Assembly: GCF_000380335.1 (NCBI RefSeq)
Contig: NC_021149.1
Location: 2,966,501 to 3,030,500 of the forward strand
Direction of reading: 5' to 3'
DNA length: 64,000 bases
Source: Azotobacter vinelandii CA
GTDB lineage: Bacteria; Pseudomonadota; Gammaproteobacteria; Pseudomonadales; Pseudomonadaceae
The notes under the pieces were generated by a model that saw only the letters and a program-made list of their open reading frames with translations, had not been told where the DNA came from and ran no database searches. A program made the position numbers and the translations under genes. Shown piece by piece: positions 19,404 through 27,062 of this stretch (position 1 is the first letter of the stretch; the number at the start of each line of letters is the position of its first letter).

Positions 19404-20304
19404 TCAGGAGCGCGGGGAAGATGGCGCGGCAACGGGGCGCGCGATGAACCGGGCCAGTGGCTCGGTCGGGGCGGCATCAGGCCGCGGCAGATAGGTATTC
19501 AACCGGGGCGACAGCCCAGCCAGCGGGCGGCTAGTCACGTCGGAGGTACGGCAGGCGGCGACCTGGGACGCCCCGACCAGCGCCAGGGCATAGCCGGCCG
19601 ATACCAGGTCAGCATCAGGTCGAGCGAGGCGACTTCCTCGGCCACCAGGGGGCTCAATGTCCACGGCGCGAAGGACGCGCGCGATTTGGCGGCAGTAGCC
19701 CATCGCAGATGTGCGGGTCACACATCACCAGCGGATAGCGCAGCACTTCCTCCAGCGGGATGCGCTTGTGGGTCAGTAGGGGATGCCGTACTGGAACGGC
19801 CACCACCAGCGGATCGCTCCAGGCCAGTTCGGCCAGCAGGCCGTCGCCGACTTCATCGGACTGCGCGAAACCCACGTCGTACAGGTCGTCGTGCAGCCCC
19901 TTGATCTGTTGTTGCGACAGCGGCACTTCGACCAGATGGATATCGACTTCGGGGTCTTCCTCGCGGCACTGCATCAGGAAGGTGCTCAGGCGCGGCGGCG
20001 TGATGCCATCGGACAGTGCCACGCGCAGTTGGCCGTCGTAGCCGGCCGCGACGGCCTTGACGCTCTCGCGGGCCTGTTGCAAGGCGGTGAAGATGCGCGG
20101 GACGTGCTCCAGGAACATCTGCCCGGCGCGCGACAGGCGGGTGCTGCGCGTGGTGCGGATGAACAGGCGCGTGCCGAGGTCTTCTTCCAGTTCCTTGATA
20201 GCGCGTGACAGCGGCGATTGCTCGATATGCAGCCGCTCGGCAGCACGGGCGAAGTGAAGTTCTTCGGCCACGGCCTGGAAGCAGCGAAGATGCCGAAGTT
20301 CCAT
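19404..20304 (-). pseudogene. LysR-family regulator, broken by several frameshifts
   Basis: The N-terminus is intact: MELRHLRCFQAVAEELHFA and the winged helix-turn-helix ERLHIEQSPLSRAIKELEEDL, followed by the LysR substrate domain. After CDPHICDG (about 19707) the reading changes frame. The protein resumes as YCRQIARVLRAVDIEP, changes frame again for LVAEEVASLDLMLT (about 19610-19650), and returns for VSAGYALALVGASQVAACR. Three small indels therefore interrupt what was a ~300-aa LTTR. A truncated 216-aa product with the DNA-binding domain could still be made from the ATG at 20304. It lies 24 bp downstream of the SDR gene on the same strand. Confidence 0.8.
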
Positions 20305-20328
20305 GTTCGCACTTAGCTAGTTTGCGAT

Positions 20329-21150
20329 CTACCTAAACTGCGACATTACGAGACGGTCATACATGCGATCAGACAGGATATGCCGAAGGAACAGGATCAC
20401 TCCTGATCCCGATGCTCCGTGATAGCGGGGGCGAGGCGCTTTAGCGTTAAGCGCCTTGACGACAAGATCCGTGATAACTCCCGGCGGAGGCATCTTCCTC
20501 TTCATCGAGGGAGACTTCTGCATGGCTTCCACCAGTCTGGAATAGGCGCCATCCTTGGAGTGCTTTTCGAGCTCTGCCATCGCCACCGGAAACCACTCGC
20601 TGTCCGTTCCTCCCGGCTCGATCACGATTACGTCCACGCCGAAAGGCCGGACCTCCATCCTGAGTGAGTCCGAGTACCCCTCCAGAGCGAATTTCGATGC
20701 GTGATACCAGCCGGCCAGAGGGAACGCGCATTTCCCCCCTATCGAGGAGATATTGATGATCTTTCCGAATTGCCTCGCGCGCATGTGTGGGAGACAGAGT
20801 TGTGTGAGTCGGGCTACTCCAATGAGATTTACCTCCAGTTGGCGGCGAGCCACCTCAACAGGCACGTCCTCCAACGCTCCCATCTGTCCATAGCCCGCAC
20901 AATTAATCAGCACGTCGATCTGCCCTTGTTCTCGAATTATTCGATCGACTGCGGCCGTCATCGTGGCATCTTCGGTAACGTCCACCTCCAGCGCGACACC
21001 ACCACCGCCTTCGATGTCCCGCATCCGGTCAATACGGCGAGCTGCTCCATATACGGCATACCCAGCCGAAAGCAGCCTCAAGGCGAAATCCTTGCCCATA
21101 CCGGAGGACGCGCCCGTAATCAGGACGACAGGCTTTTTCTTCGTTGTCAT
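20329..21150 (-). CDS. Short-chain dehydrogenase/reductase
   Basis: A classical SDR, 273 aa. The cofactor motif TGASSGMGKDFALRL lies near residues 11-25. The Asp/Val after strand 3 reads EVDVTED, the NAG-type motif is NCAGYGQMGAL, and the catalytic Ser-Tyr-Lys is seen as INISSIGGK followed by GWYHASKFALEG. The start at 21150 has a GAGGA site; upstream in-frame residues are rejected. It sits 22 bp downstream of the MDR oxidoreductase gene, probably in the same TetR-controlled transcript. Substrate unknown. Confidence 0.85.
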   Translation of the reverse strand: MTTKKKPVVLITGASSGMGKDFALRLLSAGYAVYGAARRIDRMRDIEGGGGVALEVDVTEDATMTAAVDRIIREQGQIDVLINCAGYGQMGALEDVPVEVARRQLEVNLIGVARLTQLCLPHMRARQFGKIINISSIGGKCAFPLAGWYHASKFALEGYSDSLRMEVRPFGVDVIVIEPGGTDSEWFPVAMAELEKHSKDGAYSRLVEAMQKSPSMKRKMPPPGVITDLVVKALNAKAPRPRYHGASGSGVILFLRHILSDRMYDRLVMSQFR

Positions 21151-21172
21151 GTCTATTTTTCCTCGGTCACTA

Positions 21173-22156
21173 TCAGGGAGTAAGGACGATGCGACCATTG
21201 AGAGCGCGACTCTCCATTCGCTGGTGCGCAATAGCAGCGTCACTGAATGGGAGTACGTCGATTTCGGTTTGGCCGAGCCCAGAAGCGACAGCCTTCAGCG
21301 CTGCTTCAAGCGCGGGACGCAGCACCTGCGGATGAGACGGAAGATAGGCGCCAGCATTGAAGCCGGACACGGTGGCACTGCCCAGCCACAGGTCGTTGGT
21401 CTTCACTTGGTGCCCCCAGTCACCGCTGGCATTGCCAGCGACGATGAGCCGGCTGCCTGGCTTCATCAGCGCGAAGCTATGGCTGCGGACAGCACCACCA
21501 ACTGGGTCGATGACTACGTCGAACCTCTCGTCGCCAAGAGTTCCTAGCAATGCATCGGAATCGACGATCCGGTCATACGGCAGCTTCGTTTTCGCCGCGA
21601 CACTCAGCTTGTCCGTGCGCACCGTACCGACCACTCGCGATGCACCGATTTGTTTGGCAATGCCTGGGAATGCAGCGGCAAAGCCGCCAAGTGCATCATG
21701 AACGAGGACACTCTCGCCTTGCGCCAGGTGTGCAACTTGAGTCAGGGCGACATGCGCCATCGCCGCGTTTGGTATGACCGCGACAGCGAGTGCCGGGTCG
21801 ATGCCGGAGCCTTCGATCGACACGACGCCATGCACGGGGGCGATGTACATGGAGGCATAGCCGCCGGTGCCGGCACCGGCCGACATCGATACGACCTTTT
21901 CGCCGACCGTGAACCCGACTACGCCCTCGCCGAGTGCACGCACCGTACCTGCTACTTCGAGGCCAGGGACGAAGGGCGGCTGGGCCATGCTTGGCACGTC
22001 TTTGAATAGTCTTCGGCGGAAGAAGACATCGACAAGCCCGACCACAGCATGGGTGACATCGATTGCGATTTCACCCGGGCCCGGTGTTGGATCAGGTAAC
22101 TCCGTAACAACGAGGACGGTTGGGTCTCCGAACTGGGCGGCTTGGACAGCCTTCAT
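21173..22156 (-). CDS. MDR-family quinone oxidoreductase-like protein (zinc-free)
   Basis: A 327-aa medium-chain dehydrogenase/reductase. The N-terminal GroES-like fold reads GEIAIDVTHAVVGLVDVFFRR, and a Rossmann region follows with SVLVHDALGGFAAAF. The structural four-cysteine zinc cluster and the catalytic Cys/His of alcohol dehydrogenases are absent, so it groups with NADPH:quinone oxidoreductases. AAAGGA precedes the ATG at 22156. It is divergent from a TetR gene, with two operator-like palindromes between them, so it is very likely that regulator's target together with the SDR. Confidence 0.85.
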   Translation of the reverse strand: MKAVQAAQFGDPTVLVVTELPDPTPGPGEIAIDVTHAVVGLVDVFFRRRLFKDVPSMAQPPFVPGLEVAGTVRALGEGVVGFTVGEKVVSMSAGAGTGGYASMYIAPVHGVVSIEGSGIDPALAVAVIPNAAMAHVALTQVAHLAQGESVLVHDALGGFAAAFPGIAKQIGASRVVGTVRTDKLSVAAKTKLPYDRIVDSDALLGTLGDERFDVVIDPVGGAVRSHSFALMKPGSRLIVAGNASGDWGHQVKTNDLWLGSATVSGFNAGAYLPSHPQVLRPALEAALKAVASGLGQTEIDVLPFSDAAIAHQRMESRALNGRIVLTP

Positions 22157-22200
22157 AGGAATTTCCTTTGCAATACGGCCTTAGGGAACGTGCCCCAGCT

Positions 22201-22222
22201 TTACGCACCTAATGATGCGTTA
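22201..22222. promoter_or_regulatory. TetR-type operator 1
   Basis: Inverted repeat TTACGCA-8 bp-TGCGTTA in the MDR/TetR divergent gap. It has the same arms and spacer length as operator 2, 47 bp to the right. Placed to cover the MDR promoter. Confidence 0.65.
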
Positions 22223-22247
22223 AGTGGAGCATAGCAAAGCCCCGATG

Positions 22248-22269
22248 TAACGCACACCGAGATGCGTTA
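22248..22269. promoter_or_regulatory. TetR-type operator 2
   Basis: Perfect inverted repeat TAACGCA-8 bp-TGCGTTA ending 10 bp before the TetR ATG at 22280. It would allow autorepression as well as control of the divergent MDR-SDR genes. Confidence 0.7.
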
Positions 22270-22279
22270 AAATTGAGGA

Positions 22280-22936
22280 ATGAAAGAGAGAGCCCGTTCC
22301 CCCGAAGACAAGCAGCAACGTTCCGAGGATTTGCTCGACGCAGCCGAGTCCCTTGCGCTAGAACTCGGCGGCGTGCGGTTCGTGACCGTGGCGGCCGTTA
22401 CCGAGCGTGCGGGCCTGCATCGGACGGGCGTCCGGCGCTACTACGCCAACAAGGAAGAACTACTTCTCGAATTGGCCGAACGCGGCTGGGGGCGATGGCG
22501 CGACGCGATCAAAAGCACGCTTGGCACTCGGGAAGGGTTGGAGCCAGTTGAAGTGGCCGAGGTCGTCGCTGAAACCATCATCTCCCTTCCGGTTTTCTGC
22601 GATCTTCTGACCCATGTAACCCTGAGTTTGGAAGGCGACGTGGAGATGGAACGGGCACGCCGTTACAAAACCAACGCCTTCGCCATCCACGACAACATCG
22701 TTGTCGCGCTGGTTCAGGCCAGCCGGATGACCACCGAACAGATCCAAAACCTGCTAGCCACGACCCTTATGTTGGCAGCGGGCTTCTGGCAGGTATCCCA
22801 TCCGACACCAACGCTCGCCCGGCTCTACGAGGAAGTGCCGGAATGGGCGCACGTGGCGCTCGATTTCGGCCCGCGTCTCCGCTACCTGCTTCGGGCCATG
22901 GCCACGGGACTCGCCGGGTCTGGTAGTCCCGCATGA
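22280..22936 (+). CDS. TetR-family transcriptional regulator
   Basis: A 218-aa repressor with an N-terminal helix-turn-helix (about residues 30-60: TVAAVTERAGLHRTGVRRYYANKEELLLE), followed by an all-helical ligand-binding domain. It is divergent from the MDR oxidoreductase gene. The shared 123-bp gap contains two matching palindromes (arms TAACGCA/TGCGTTA), the expected architecture for local autoregulation. The inducer is probably an electrophile or an oxidoreductase substrate; this is inference. Confidence 0.88.
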   Translation: MKERARSPEDKQQRSEDLLDAAESLALELGGVRFVTVAAVTERAGLHRTGVRRYYANKEELLLELAERGWGRWRDAIKSTLGTREGLEPVEVAEVVAETIISLPVFCDLLTHVTLSLEGDVEMERARRYKTNAFAIHDNIVVALVQASRMTTEQIQNLLATTLMLAAGFWQVSHPTPTLARLYEEVPEWAHVALDFGPRLRYLLRAMATGLAGSGSPA

Positions 22937-22977
22937 GGGGCAGGCGCGCTCTTCTCTTCCGTTTCCGATTGCGCCAA

Positions 22978-23712
22978 CTACACGAGTGCCAGAGCGTCTG
23001 CACCCGCCGGGAAGTGGAGTTGACCGGAAACGTCGTTAGCGGCCTTCCATACGGTTTCGGCCACGTCGGCTTCCTTGGTCACAGCAGTGACCTCGGTGAA
23101 CCCGGCGAACACGCTGTGGGCGAACGGTTCGTAGGCTTCGGGAATCAGGCCCTGCATGCGTTGCTGGGAATTGGAGGTGAAGCTGGTCGTAGGACCGTAG
23201 CCAGGCTCCACAACTTTGACTCGCACGTCGAAGTCCTTGAGTTCGAGTTCCAATGAAGCGCTAAACCCTTCGATGGCCGTCTTACTGGCCGTGTAGCAAG
23301 CAACCAACGGGAACGGGGCCAACGTGGCGCTCGAAGTAACGTTTACGATGGTGCCGGCTCGACGCGCCCGGAACTGCGGGATGATCGCTTGACACATGGC
23401 CATGACGCCAAACGTGTTGGTCTCGAAGAGGTCGCGCACGGTGGACATGGGCGTGACCTCAAACGCACCAAACAAGCCGACCCCGGCGTTGTTCACCAGC
23501 ACGTCGATGGGGCCAGCGGTGTCCAAGGCACGCGCGATGCTGTCAGGTTGGGTCACATCCAGCGCCAAGACACGCAGGTTCTTGGACGCGGGGAGCAGTT
23601 CCTCCCGCGGTGTGCGCATCGTGGCAATTACGTTCCAGCCCTGCGCGAGGAAGTAGCGAGCGGTTTCCAGGCCATAGCCGGAAGAACAGCCAGTGATCAG
23701 TACAGTTTTCAT
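22978..23712 (-). CDS. Short-chain dehydrogenase/reductase
   Basis: A 244-aa classical SDR with the cofactor loop TGCSSGYGLETARYF at residues 7-21, the NNAGVGLFGAFE motif, and catalytic Ser (VTSSATLAPF) and Tyr-Lys (ACYTASKTAIEGF). It is convergent with the TetR gene and divergent from an AraC-type regulator with palindromes between them, so the AraC protein probably controls it. Substrate unknown. Confidence 0.87.
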   Translation of the reverse strand: MKTVLITGCSSGYGLETARYFLAQGWNVIATMRTPREELLPASKNLRVLALDVTQPDSIARALDTAGPIDVLVNNAGVGLFGAFEVTPMSTVRDLFETNTFGVMAMCQAIIPQFRARRAGTIVNVTSSATLAPFPLVACYTASKTAIEGFSASLELELKDFDVRVKVVEPGYGPTTSFTSNSQQRMQGLIPEAYEPFAHSVFAGFTEVTAVTKEADVAETVWKAANDVSGQLHFPAGADALALV

Positions 23713-23752
23713 TTATAGCTCCGATGTGCGAGTCGATTCGGAGCGAACGATA

Positions 23753-23808
23753 GACGATCACTTCAGGATGATCGATGATATATCATCCATGTTTATTTAG
23801 TGATCGTC
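23753..23808. promoter_or_regulatory. Nested palindromes in the SDR / AraC divergent promoter
   Basis: A perfect outer inverted repeat, GACGATCACT at 23753-23762 and AGTGATCGTC at 23799-23808, encloses a second perfect palindrome, GATGATATATCATC. The outer arms are 36 bp apart, compatible with looped or two-site binding. The right arm ends 5 bp before the AraC ATG. Likely binding site of the adjacent regulator. Confidence 0.6.
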
Positions 23809-23813
23809 CATAC

Positions 23814-24707
23814 ATGAGCGACCCACTTTCCGAGGTAGTTCGACTTCTGCACCCACGTGCGGCTTTTGCCAACATCATTAGCGGCAAAGGAAACTGGGCT
23901 GTGCGCTATTCCGAATTTGGCCTGCCCAGTTTCTGCATCGTATTGAAAGGAAGCTGCCTATTGACGGTTGACAGGCATGAGCAAATCACCATCAGCGCGG
24001 GTGATTTCATCCTGCTGCCCACAACACCGGCCTTCACCATATCGAGCTTCGCGCCAGTGCCTCCGGTCTATTTGGACCCCAATAAAGTTGTTCGCGGTAG
24101 CGAGCTGCGCTATGGCGAACAAGAAGGCTCCCCAGACATGCGGTCGCTGGGAGGTTCATTCCTGTTCGATTGTTCTGATCCCGGGCTGCTGGTTTCCCTG
24201 TTGCCCAAAGTGGTTCACGTGCAGAATTCGGTTCGCTTGTCGCAGTTGGTGCAGATGGTGAGCGAAGAATCCACTGGCCAAAAGCCGGGCAGCGAGTTCA
24301 TGCTGTCCCGGTTGGTGGAATTGCTGCTCGTGGAAGCAATGCGCTCGGCGGCGGCCGGAAACGCCCCTCCGGGGTTGTTGCGAGGCTTGGGGGATGAGCG
24401 AATGGCGCGTGCGCTGAAGCAAATGCATGCTCGTATCGATCATCCTTGGACCGTTGACCAGTTGGCGAAGATTTCGGCCCTTTCCCGTTCCGCGTTCTAT
24501 GAGCGTTTCACACGCATGGTAGGGGTGGCGCCGATGGAGTATCTGCTCGCGTGGCGCATGGAGATCGCAAAGGATCTGCTTCGCGACAACGGTCTGGCAG
24601 TTTCCGAGGTCGCTGAGCGTGTGGGCTACGGTTCGACAAGCACATTCAGCGTTGCATTTAGCAGGCATGTCGGGCAACCACCGAGCCGGTACGCACGGTC
24701 AGAATAA
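23814..24707 (+). CDS. AraC-family transcriptional regulator (cupin sensor)
   Basis: A 297-aa activator type. The N-terminal cupin-like domain (about residues 20-180: FCIVLKGSCLLTVDRHEQIT, ISAGDFILLPTTPAFT) resembles the Cupin_6 sensor of AraC proteins. Two C-terminal helix-turn-helices lie in about residues 205-295 (WTVDQLAKISALSRSAFYER and LAVSEVAERVGYGSTSTFS). ATG 23814 is chosen; an upstream in-frame start at 23775 would run through the palindromic operator. The divergent SDR gene is the probable target. Confidence 0.88.
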   Translation: MSDPLSEVVRLLHPRAAFANIISGKGNWAVRYSEFGLPSFCIVLKGSCLLTVDRHEQITISAGDFILLPTTPAFTISSFAPVPPVYLDPNKVVRGSELRYGEQEGSPDMRSLGGSFLFDCSDPGLLVSLLPKVVHVQNSVRLSQLVQMVSEESTGQKPGSEFMLSRLVELLLVEAMRSAAAGNAPPGLLRGLGDERMARALKQMHARIDHPWTVDQLAKISALSRSAFYERFTRMVGVAPMEYLLAWRMEIAKDLLRDNGLAVSEVAERVGYGSTSTFSVAFSRHVGQPPSRYARSE

Positions 24708-24906
24708 TCCAGTCCATGGCCCTGGATTGATGTCGCCCGATGACCCAAGGAGCGCTGCTACCGTTCACGTTCGCTGTAAGCACTCTCCCAAGCCGCTCTT
24801 CTACGACCGGCTTCCACGGCACCAAACTGAACCCTATGCTGTCATCGAGCATCACGTGGCGCCCACAGGCGAGCATGACGCTACGCTGGTAGATGCCGGC
24901 CACTGA
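24705..24906 (-). pseudogene. DUF3363 relaxase (VirD2/TraI-like) C-terminal remnant
   Basis: On the minus strand the translation AGIYQRSVMLACGRHVMLD, DSIGFSLVPWKPVVEERLG and APWVIGRHQSRAMDW matches the conserved C-terminal block of DUF3363 relaxases encoded by Tn4371-like ICEs. Only the last ~65 residues remain; the relaxase catalytic N-terminus is gone. Together with the integrase remnant at 18354 it marks the two ends of a collapsed conjugative element. The identification rests on memory of the family motif and needs a profile search. Confidence 0.55.
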
Positions 24907-25387
24907 GCCGCTTCTCATTTGGTTCTTGGTGCATGCCATACAGGCGATTGGACGTTCGGCTGTATCACACAGGCTTCACGTCCTTGCCGGGCTTTCCAGC
25001 CCATCAGCGGATGCAAGAAACCGCTTGACAAAAGATACTTTCAAGGTATTTGCCGCTTGCCGGCAAGGAGCGGATTTATCCGTGATGGAGCACTAAACCG
25101 GAAGCATCGCGTCGCGCTTCTCGGCGAGCCACATCGCCCGGCTGCGGCACCTCCGGGAGCGCGTCGGGCGCGCCGTCGAATTTCGCCGGGGAGGCGCACC
25201 GGTGGACGGGCAAAGGTCCGAACCGTTCCGGCCGGCCAGGCCCACAGCGTCGAACGAATCTCCGTGTAGATGCGCCAGCCGAATAGTAACCCCTTGTAAA
25301 TCAATCAGTTGCCGAACCGCTCCAAAGCACTCCAGTCCCCTTGCGATCTGGCACAATGCGCATACTTCCAAGTCGAGGAATCCTTCC
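24907..25387. other. Island right junction and ppiC upstream region
   Basis: No convincing gene. The left part is low-GC island DNA. A REP-like palindrome lies at 25064-25087 and GC-rich chromosomal sequence follows. The junction with the chromosome probably falls near the REP. Confidence 0.4.
25064..25087 (+). repeat. REP element
   Basis: GGAGCGGATTTATCCGTGA matches the Pseudomonas REP consensus (GGAGCGGATNNATCCGCGA) with one base off. It lies at the probable right edge of the island, and REPs are known insertion targets for some mobile elements. Confidence 0.6.
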
Positions 25388-25666
25388 ATGGCCAAGGCGA
25401 TGGCACGTCACATTCTGCTCGCCAGCGAAGCCGAGGCCGCGCGGCTGAAGCAACGCCTGGCCGGCGGCGAGGACTTCGCCCGGCTTGCGCGCCGCCATTC
25501 GCTCTGCCCCTCCGGCAAGCGTGGCGGCGATCTCGGCGAGATCCGTCCGGGGCAGTTGGTGCGCCCGATCGACCAGGTGATCTTCCGGAAGGCCCTGCGC
25601 GAGATCCATGGCCCGGTGAAGTCGCAGTTCGGCTATCACCTGGTGCAGGTGTTCTACCGCGACTGA
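25388..25666 (+). CDS. ppiC: Parvulin-type peptidyl-prolyl cis-trans isomerase
   Basis: A 92-aa single-domain cytoplasmic rotamase of the PpiC/Par10 type. Conserved residues run from ARHILLASEAEAARLKQRL through FARLARRHSLCPSGKRGGDLGE to the C-terminal VKSQFGYHLVQVFYRD, which holds the active-site His. No signal peptide. The ATG at 25388 follows a GAGGA box. Full length for the family. Confidence 0.93.
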   Translation: MAKAMARHILLASEAEAARLKQRLAGGEDFARLARRHSLCPSGKRGGDLGEIRPGQLVRPIDQVIFRKALREIHGPVKSQFGYHLVQVFYRD

Positions 25667-25824
25667 AGCCCGGCTCCCGCCCGTCGAGCGACGGGCGCAC
25701 AGGATTTCCCTCTGCAACGCAGCGTCGCCGCTTCCGGCGCCGCCCCCGGGAGCGCATCATGTGCGGGTTGCACCCTCGCGAAAATAGTTATCTGATGACG
25801 TACCTCCCCTGACCGGAACCTGTC

Positions 25825-27054
25825 ATGTCCCGCACGCACGCCACAGCCCCCGTACGGAGCGAAACCCTGCAGATCCTCTCCATCGTCTGCTTCTCCTTTC
25901 TCGGCTTCATGAGCATCGGCATCCCCATGGCGGTCATGCCCGGGCTGATCCACCACGAACTGGGCTTCAGCACCCTGGTCGCCGGCCTGGTGATCGGCCT
26001 GCAGTATCTGGTCACGCTGCTGGTGCGTCCCTTTTCCTGCCGGGTGATCGACAGCGCGGGTCCCAGGCAGGGCGTCGTCTACGGACTGGCCGGTTGCGCC
26101 CTGGGCGGCCTGCTGATGCTGCTGGCCACGCTCTGGCTGGCCCTGCCGGCGCTCAGCCTGCTCATCCTGGTGCTCAGCCGCCTGGTGCTGGGCATGGCCC
26201 ATAGCGTGCTCGGCTCCTCGGCGATCGCCTGGGGAATCGGCCAGGTCGGCATCGCCGGTACCGCCCGGGTGATTTCCTGGAACGGCATCGCCAGCTATGG
26301 CGCGATCGGTCTGGGAGCGCCCTTCGGTGTCTGGCTGGTGGAACGCTTCGGCCTGCCCGGCATGGGCGCCAGCGTACTGCTGATCGCCCTCTTCGGGCTC
26401 GCCATGGCCTGGCGCAAGGCCGGCGTGCCAGTGGTCGCCGGCGAGCGCCTGGGCTTCCTGGAGGTGCTCGGGCGGGTCTCTCCGCACGGCCTGGCCATGG
26501 CCCTCGGCACCCTCGGCTACGGCACCATCGCCGCCTTCATCACCCTCTACTACGGCAGCCGCGGCTGGGCCTGGGCGGAATACGCGATGACCGCCTTCGG
26601 CCTAAGCTTCATCGCCGCCCGCCTGCTGTTCGCCCAGGCGATCGACCGGCTCGGCGGCTACCGGGTGGGCATCGCCTCGCTGCTGGTCGAGGCCTGCGGC
26701 CTGCTGCTGATCTGGGCGGCGCCCGGCCCGCTGCTGGCGATGCTCGGCGCGGGACTGAGCGGATTCGGCTTCTCGCTGGTGTTTCCGGCCCTGGGCGTGG
26801 AAGCGGTGAAGAGCGCGCCGGCCTCGAACCGTGGTGCGGCGATCGGCGCCTATTCGCTGTTTCTCGATCTGGCCCTGGGCGTCGCCGGGCCGCTGATCGG
26901 CCTGCTCATCGGCAGCCATGGCTTTCGCCCGATCTTTCTGGTCTGCGCGCTGGCTTCCTTCTGCGGCCTCGGCCTGACCCTGGCCCTGCAGCAGCGCAGC
27001 TTCCGCCAGCCCGCCGAAGCCGAGGAGGCAGCGGCGACGGCCGAGCTGGAGTAG
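25825..27054 (+). CDS. MFS transporter (YhhS/YfcJ-like)
   Basis: A 409-aa major facilitator with 12 hydrophobic segments. The cytoplasmic loop between TM2 and TM3 carries RPFSCRVIDSAGPRQG, a divergent form of the MFS signature, and YYGSRGWAWAEYAMTAFGLSFIAARLLF begins the second half. It resembles the YhhS/YfcJ (UPF0226) sugar-efflux-like group. It converges on the two-component system with an 8-bp gap. Substrate unknown. Confidence 0.8.
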   Translation: MSRTHATAPVRSETLQILSIVCFSFLGFMSIGIPMAVMPGLIHHELGFSTLVAGLVIGLQYLVTLLVRPFSCRVIDSAGPRQGVVYGLAGCALGGLLMLLATLWLALPALSLLILVLSRLVLGMAHSVLGSSAIAWGIGQVGIAGTARVISWNGIASYGAIGLGAPFGVWLVERFGLPGMGASVLLIALFGLAMAWRKAGVPVVAGERLGFLEVLGRVSPHGLAMALGTLGYGTIAAFITLYYGSRGWAWAEYAMTAFGLSFIAARLLFAQAIDRLGGYRVGIASLLVEACGLLLIWAAPGPLLAMLGAGLSGFGFSLVFPALGVEAVKSAPASNRGAAIGAYSLFLDLALGVAGPLIGLLIGSHGFRPIFLVCALASFCGLGLTLALQQRSFRQPAEAEEAAATAELE

Positions 27055-27062
27055 CGTCGGCA

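Larger units (their letters stand above)
18200..25090. mobile_element. Decayed integrative element (Tn4371/ICE-like island remnant)
   Basis: Between two ordinary chromosomal genes (the PstS-OmpA fusion and ppiC) lies about 6.9 kb with lower GC and different codon use. It holds a truncated tyrosine integrase N-terminus at the left end, a KfrA-like coiled-coil remnant, a frameshifted LysR gene, oxidoreductase and regulator cargo, and a DUF3363 relaxase C-terminus at the right end. Integrase plus DUF3363 relaxase is typical of Tn4371-type conjugative elements, so this is read as an ICE that lost its transfer genes. Boundaries are approximate and no flanking direct repeat was found by eye. Confidence 0.6.
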
